From contig NZ_CP108109.1 of assembly GCF_036199905.1 (NCBI RefSeq), positions 2,666,001 to 2,730,000 of the forward strand: a stretch of 64,000 nt of DNA, in the 5' to 3' direction. This document shows, piece after piece, positions 61,981 through 64,000 of this stretch (positions are counted from its first letter, which is position 1; every line of letters starts with the position of its first letter). Source of the DNA: Streptomyces sp. NBC_00223. GTDB lineage: Bacteria; Actinomycetota; Actinomycetes; Streptomycetales; Streptomycetaceae. The notes beneath the pieces were generated by a model. That model did not search any database. It saw only the letters and a program-made list of their open reading frames with translations, and had not been told where the DNA came from. The position numbers were made by a program, and so were the translations under genes.

Positions 61981-62601
61981 GTGGCGGCCAGGTATACACG
62001 CGAACGGCTGGAAGAGGCAGCTCGCGAATTCCGGCACATCGACGACGCGGTGCGCTGTTGCGGAGGGCATCCGACGCCCGGCAGCAGGCGCTATCTACGT
62101 CAGAAAATGGCAGAAGCGGGCATAGACATCTCGCACCTTGCCACGCATCGGGTCCGGCACACTGAGAGCCGACTGCGTGAGGCCGTAGCCGCTTCCACCA
62201 GCATCATGGATGTCGTGCGTTACCTGGGCATCAGCCAGGTGGGTGGCAATCAGGCCCACATCAGCCGCCGGATCGCTGCCCTGGGCATCGACATCTCCCA
62301 CTTCGCACGTGTCCGCACAGCACGCCCGCGGCCGGCGGTGAAGAGTCCTCTCCGTCTGCTCGACCCTGAGCAGGGCCGGATCCCCGGTCAGCGGCTACGC
62401 CGGGCGCTGCTTGGTATCGGGGGGGACGAGCGGTGCGCGCTGTGTGGTACCGGATCGGAATGGAACGGTAAGCCGCTCAAACTCGAAGTCGACCATATCA
62501 GTGGCGAGTGGTGGGACAACCGTCCGCACAATCTGCGGCTCCTCTGCCCCAACTGTCATGCGGTCACCGACACCTACCGTGGTCGAAAGGCGGTGTCCTG
62601 A
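61981..62601 (+). CDS. Modular HNH endonuclease, two recognition modules
   Basis: A 206-residue nuclease. Two homologous modules of about 48 residues (about 4-53 and 62-109), each ending GIDISHLA/GIDISHFA, look like helix-turn-helix DNA-binding repeats. The C-terminal HNH domain has a zinc site of Cys152, Cys155, Cys189 and Cys192 and the catalytic VDHISGEWWDNRPHNL. GTG at 61981 after GGAGAGG. Its stop overlaps the next gene start (TGATG). Codon use is less GC-extreme than the neighbours, consistent with transfer. No intron or inteins are seen. Confidence 0.85.
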   Translation: MAARYTRERLEEAAREFRHIDDAVRCCGGHPTPGSRRYLRQKMAEAGIDISHLATHRVRHTESRLREAVAASTSIMDVVRYLGISQVGGNQAHISRRIAALGIDISHFARVRTARPRPAVKSPLRLLDPEQGRIPGQRLRRALLGIGGDERCALCGTGSEWNGKPLKLEVDHISGEWWDNRPHNLRLLCPNCHAVTDTYRGRKAVS

Positions 62602-63455
62602 TGGCCGGGACCAGATACACCCGTGATCTGCTGTCACAGACGGCTGCCGAGGCGACCAGCCTGGTGGAGATGCTGCGATGCCTGGAATCGCCCATTGGCA
62701 GTGGCCCCCTGAACTACCTGCGCCGCAGACTGGCGCATCACGCCATCGACACGTCGCACTTCGTGGCGGAACCTCTTCCACCCCGCCGGAGACAGACCTA
62801 TACAAAGGAGCAACTCCAAGCGGCGGCCGCACATGCGCACAGCATCCGGGGTGTGCTTGAGTATCTGGGCCGCCATCCGGGTGACAGTTCGTACAGCTAC
62901 GTCAGAAAGAAGCTCCACCAATTCGGCATCGACACCACCCACTTCACAAGTGGCCGTGGGTACGGTCCACTCATCGTCCCGAGAGAGACGCTCGCGGCAG
63001 CGGTAGCCGCGTCTACGAGCCTGGCGGGTGCACTCAGAGTTCTTCGCATGAGCGACAACGCGGCGGCACGCACGCGGGTGAAGCACAGCCTGGAAACGCA
63101 CGGCATCACGACAGCCCACTTCACCGGACAGAGACACTTCCGGGGCAGCGTCTCGCCCCACCGAAAATCCGCCGAGGAGGTTCTGCGTCGTCAGGACCCC
63201 GGCTCGAACCGCGTCAGAATCCCCATGTTGAGGCGGGCTCTTGACGAACTCGGAGTGGCCCACGTCTGCACCGCGTGCGGGACAGGCGACAACTGGCAGG
63301 GCAAGCAGCTGGTCCTGGAGATCGACCACATCAGCGGAGATCGGTTGGACAACCGCCGCGAGAACCTCCGGTATCTGTGTCCCTCCTGCCACAGCCAGAC
63401 GAGCACCTTCTCGAACCGGTCCCGTCGTACCGCGACTACGGAAGCCCGGCTCTGA
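62601..63455 (+). CDS. Modular HNH endonuclease, three recognition modules
   Basis: A 284-residue paralogue with three modules (about 6-54, 67-115, 127-174), ending AIDTSHFV, GIDTTHFT and GITTAHFT, and the same HNH domain (Cys223, Cys226, Cys260, Cys263, catalytic IDHISGDRLDNRRENL). The extra module relative to the upstream gene suggests a longer DNA target. ATG at 62601 is coupled to the upstream stop. The pair sits beside a tRNA gene. A homing, defence or selfish role is possible; none is shown. Confidence 0.85.
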   Translation: MAGTRYTRDLLSQTAAEATSLVEMLRCLESPIGSGPLNYLRRRLAHHAIDTSHFVAEPLPPRRRQTYTKEQLQAAAAHAHSIRGVLEYLGRHPGDSSYSYVRKKLHQFGIDTTHFTSGRGYGPLIVPRETLAAAVAASTSLAGALRVLRMSDNAAARTRVKHSLETHGITTAHFTGQRHFRGSVSPHRKSAEEVLRRQDPGSNRVRIPMLRRALDELGVAHVCTACGTGDNWQGKQLVLEIDHISGDRLDNRRENLRYLCPSCHSQTSTFSNRSRRTATTEARL

Positions 63456-63487
63456 ACCGGGTTCACAACTGGGTACAGTAGCGTTGC

Positions 63488-63562
63488 GGGCCCGTACCCC
63501 AGCTGGCCAGAGGGCGCCGGTTTAGATCCGGTGTGTCGTGGGTTCGAGTCCCACCGGGCCCA
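63488..63562 (+). tRNA. tRNA with anticodon UAG (leucine by code), class-I short form
   Basis: A 75-nt cloverleaf: acceptor GGGCCCG/CGGGCCC, T-arm GTGGG-TTCGAGT-CCCAC, anticodon stem GCCGG/CCGGT with loop TTTAGAT (anticodon TAG, U33 and A37 conserved), discriminator A. The variable region is only 5 nt (GTGTC), not the long arm of ordinary leucine tRNAs. The D-arm pairs imperfectly (CCC/GGG with an enlarged loop). Leucine is assigned only from the anticodon. Confidence 0.8.
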
Positions 63563-63568
63563 CCGCAC

Positions 63569-63600
63569 AGGCGAGGCACTCAAAGAGTGTCTCGCCTTTT
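63569..63600 (+). terminator. Hairpin with T-run after the UAG tRNA
   Basis: AGGCGAGGCACTC / GAGTGTCTCGCCT around an AAA loop, followed by TTT. It ends the tRNA transcript and may also serve the convergent rdgB gene. Confidence 0.92.
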
Positions 63601-63606
63601 CGCCGG

Positions 63607-64000
63607 TCAGGCGAGGAGGGCGGCGATCTGGGGGGCCAGGGCGCGGAAGGCCTTGCCGCGGTGGGAGATCGCGTTCTTCTCCGCCGCCGTCAGCTCGGCG
63701 CAGGTCCGTGTGTCACCGTCCGGCTGGAGAATCGGGTCGTACCCGAAGCCGCCGTCCCCCACCGGGGTGTACCGCAGTGTCCCGGTCAGCCGCCCCTCGG
63801 CGACCCGCGCGATGCCGTCCGGCAGCGCGAGCGCCGCCGCGCAGGCGAAGTGCGCGGCCCGGTGCTCCTCCCCGATGTCACCGAGCTGCGCGAGCAGCAG
63901 CGCGAGGTTCCCCGCGTCGTCGCCGTGCCGGCCGGCCCAGCGGGCGGAGAAGATCCCGGGCGCGCCGCCGAGCACGTCGACGCAGAGCCCGGAGTCGTCG
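63607..64000 (-). CDS. rdgB: RdgB/HAM1 XTP/dITP pyrophosphatase, N-terminus off the window
   Basis: The C-terminal 130 codons of a house-cleaning nucleotide pyrophosphatase that removes inosine and xanthosine triphosphates. Conserved blocks are DDSGLCVDVLGGAPGIFSAR, the RYTPVGDGGFGYDPILQPDG substrate loop and KNAISHRGKAFRAL. The right edge of the window cuts the start. The gene converges with the UAG tRNA, separated by a hairpin. Confidence 0.93.
   Translation of the reverse strand, partial: DDSGLCVDVLGGAPGIFSARWAGRHGDDAGNLALLLAQLGDIGEEHRAAHFACAAALALPDGIARVAEGRLTGTLRYTPVGDGGFGYDPILQPDGDTRTCAELTAAEKNAISHRGKAFRALAPQIAALLA

Overview
The window looks like chromosome of a Streptomyces: G+C above 70 percent, third codon positions almost all G or C, frequent GTG/TTG starts and start-stop overlaps, and a whiE-type spore-pigment cluster at the left end. 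Both edge genes (a flavin hydroxylase on the left, a RdgB-type pyrophosphatase on the right) run out of the window.

Region by region. 1-8.6 kb: complete whiE-like type II polyketide (spore pigment) set: divergent FAD hydroxylase (ORFVIII), then ORFI (monooxygenase/SchA-CurD fusion), ORFII (cupin), KS-alpha, chain-length factor, ACP, aromatase/cyclase and cyclase, followed by a convergent O-methyltransferase. 8.7-17 kb: secreted beta-helix protein, a two-component system whose regulator and kinase genes are separated by an in-frame five-copy repeat, a spermidine-synthase-like gene pair, a histidine phosphatase and a TetR regulator. 17-22.8 kb: PAP2 membrane protein and a coupled three-gene operon of a Cas4/RecB-like Fe-S nuclease, a large partner with a 20-copy Ala-Gly-Ser minisatellite, and an SF1B helicase; nuclease plus helicase resemble a split Dna2. 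22.8-26 kb: small-protein/DUF6879/XRE cassette, then a 47-residue Asp-Gly-rich peptide coupled to a protein-isoaspartate-methyltransferase-like enzyme, which I read as a candidate aspartimide-type RiPP locus. 26-38 kb: small actinobacterial genes, two tRNA-Lys(CTT) genes carried in identical 123-bp repeats 9.8 kb apart, OsmC, tandem M6 metalloproteases, a GGDEF/EAL protein, a GH18 chitinase with DasR-like sites, a luciferase-like oxidoreductase, an IclR regulator and a pentapeptide protein. 38-51 kb: M1 peptidase, membrane PP2C phosphatase, a 0.7-kb non-coding repeat block, a sortase with its probable wall-anchored substrate, and metabolic genes. 51-54.3 kb: acetyltransferase and an IS110-family insertion sequence with a foldable left non-coding end (possible bridge RNA). 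54.3-64 kb: ABC-2 exporter with a lipoprotein gene, class A penicillin-binding protein, GroES-like protein, peroxiredoxin, two modular HNH endonucleases, and a short tRNA with anticodon UAG.

How they work together: the whiE genes build and tailor one aromatic polyketide deposited in spores; HK/RR, TetR, IclR and XRE genes are local regulators; chitinase, M6 and M1 peptidases and sortase act outside the cell. The least ordinary signals are the peptide/PIMT pair, the repeat cistron inside the two-component operon, the split nuclease-helicase operon with its minisatellite, the class-I-shaped UAG tRNA, and the modular HNH pair. All functional calls come from reading the sequence; no database search was possible.
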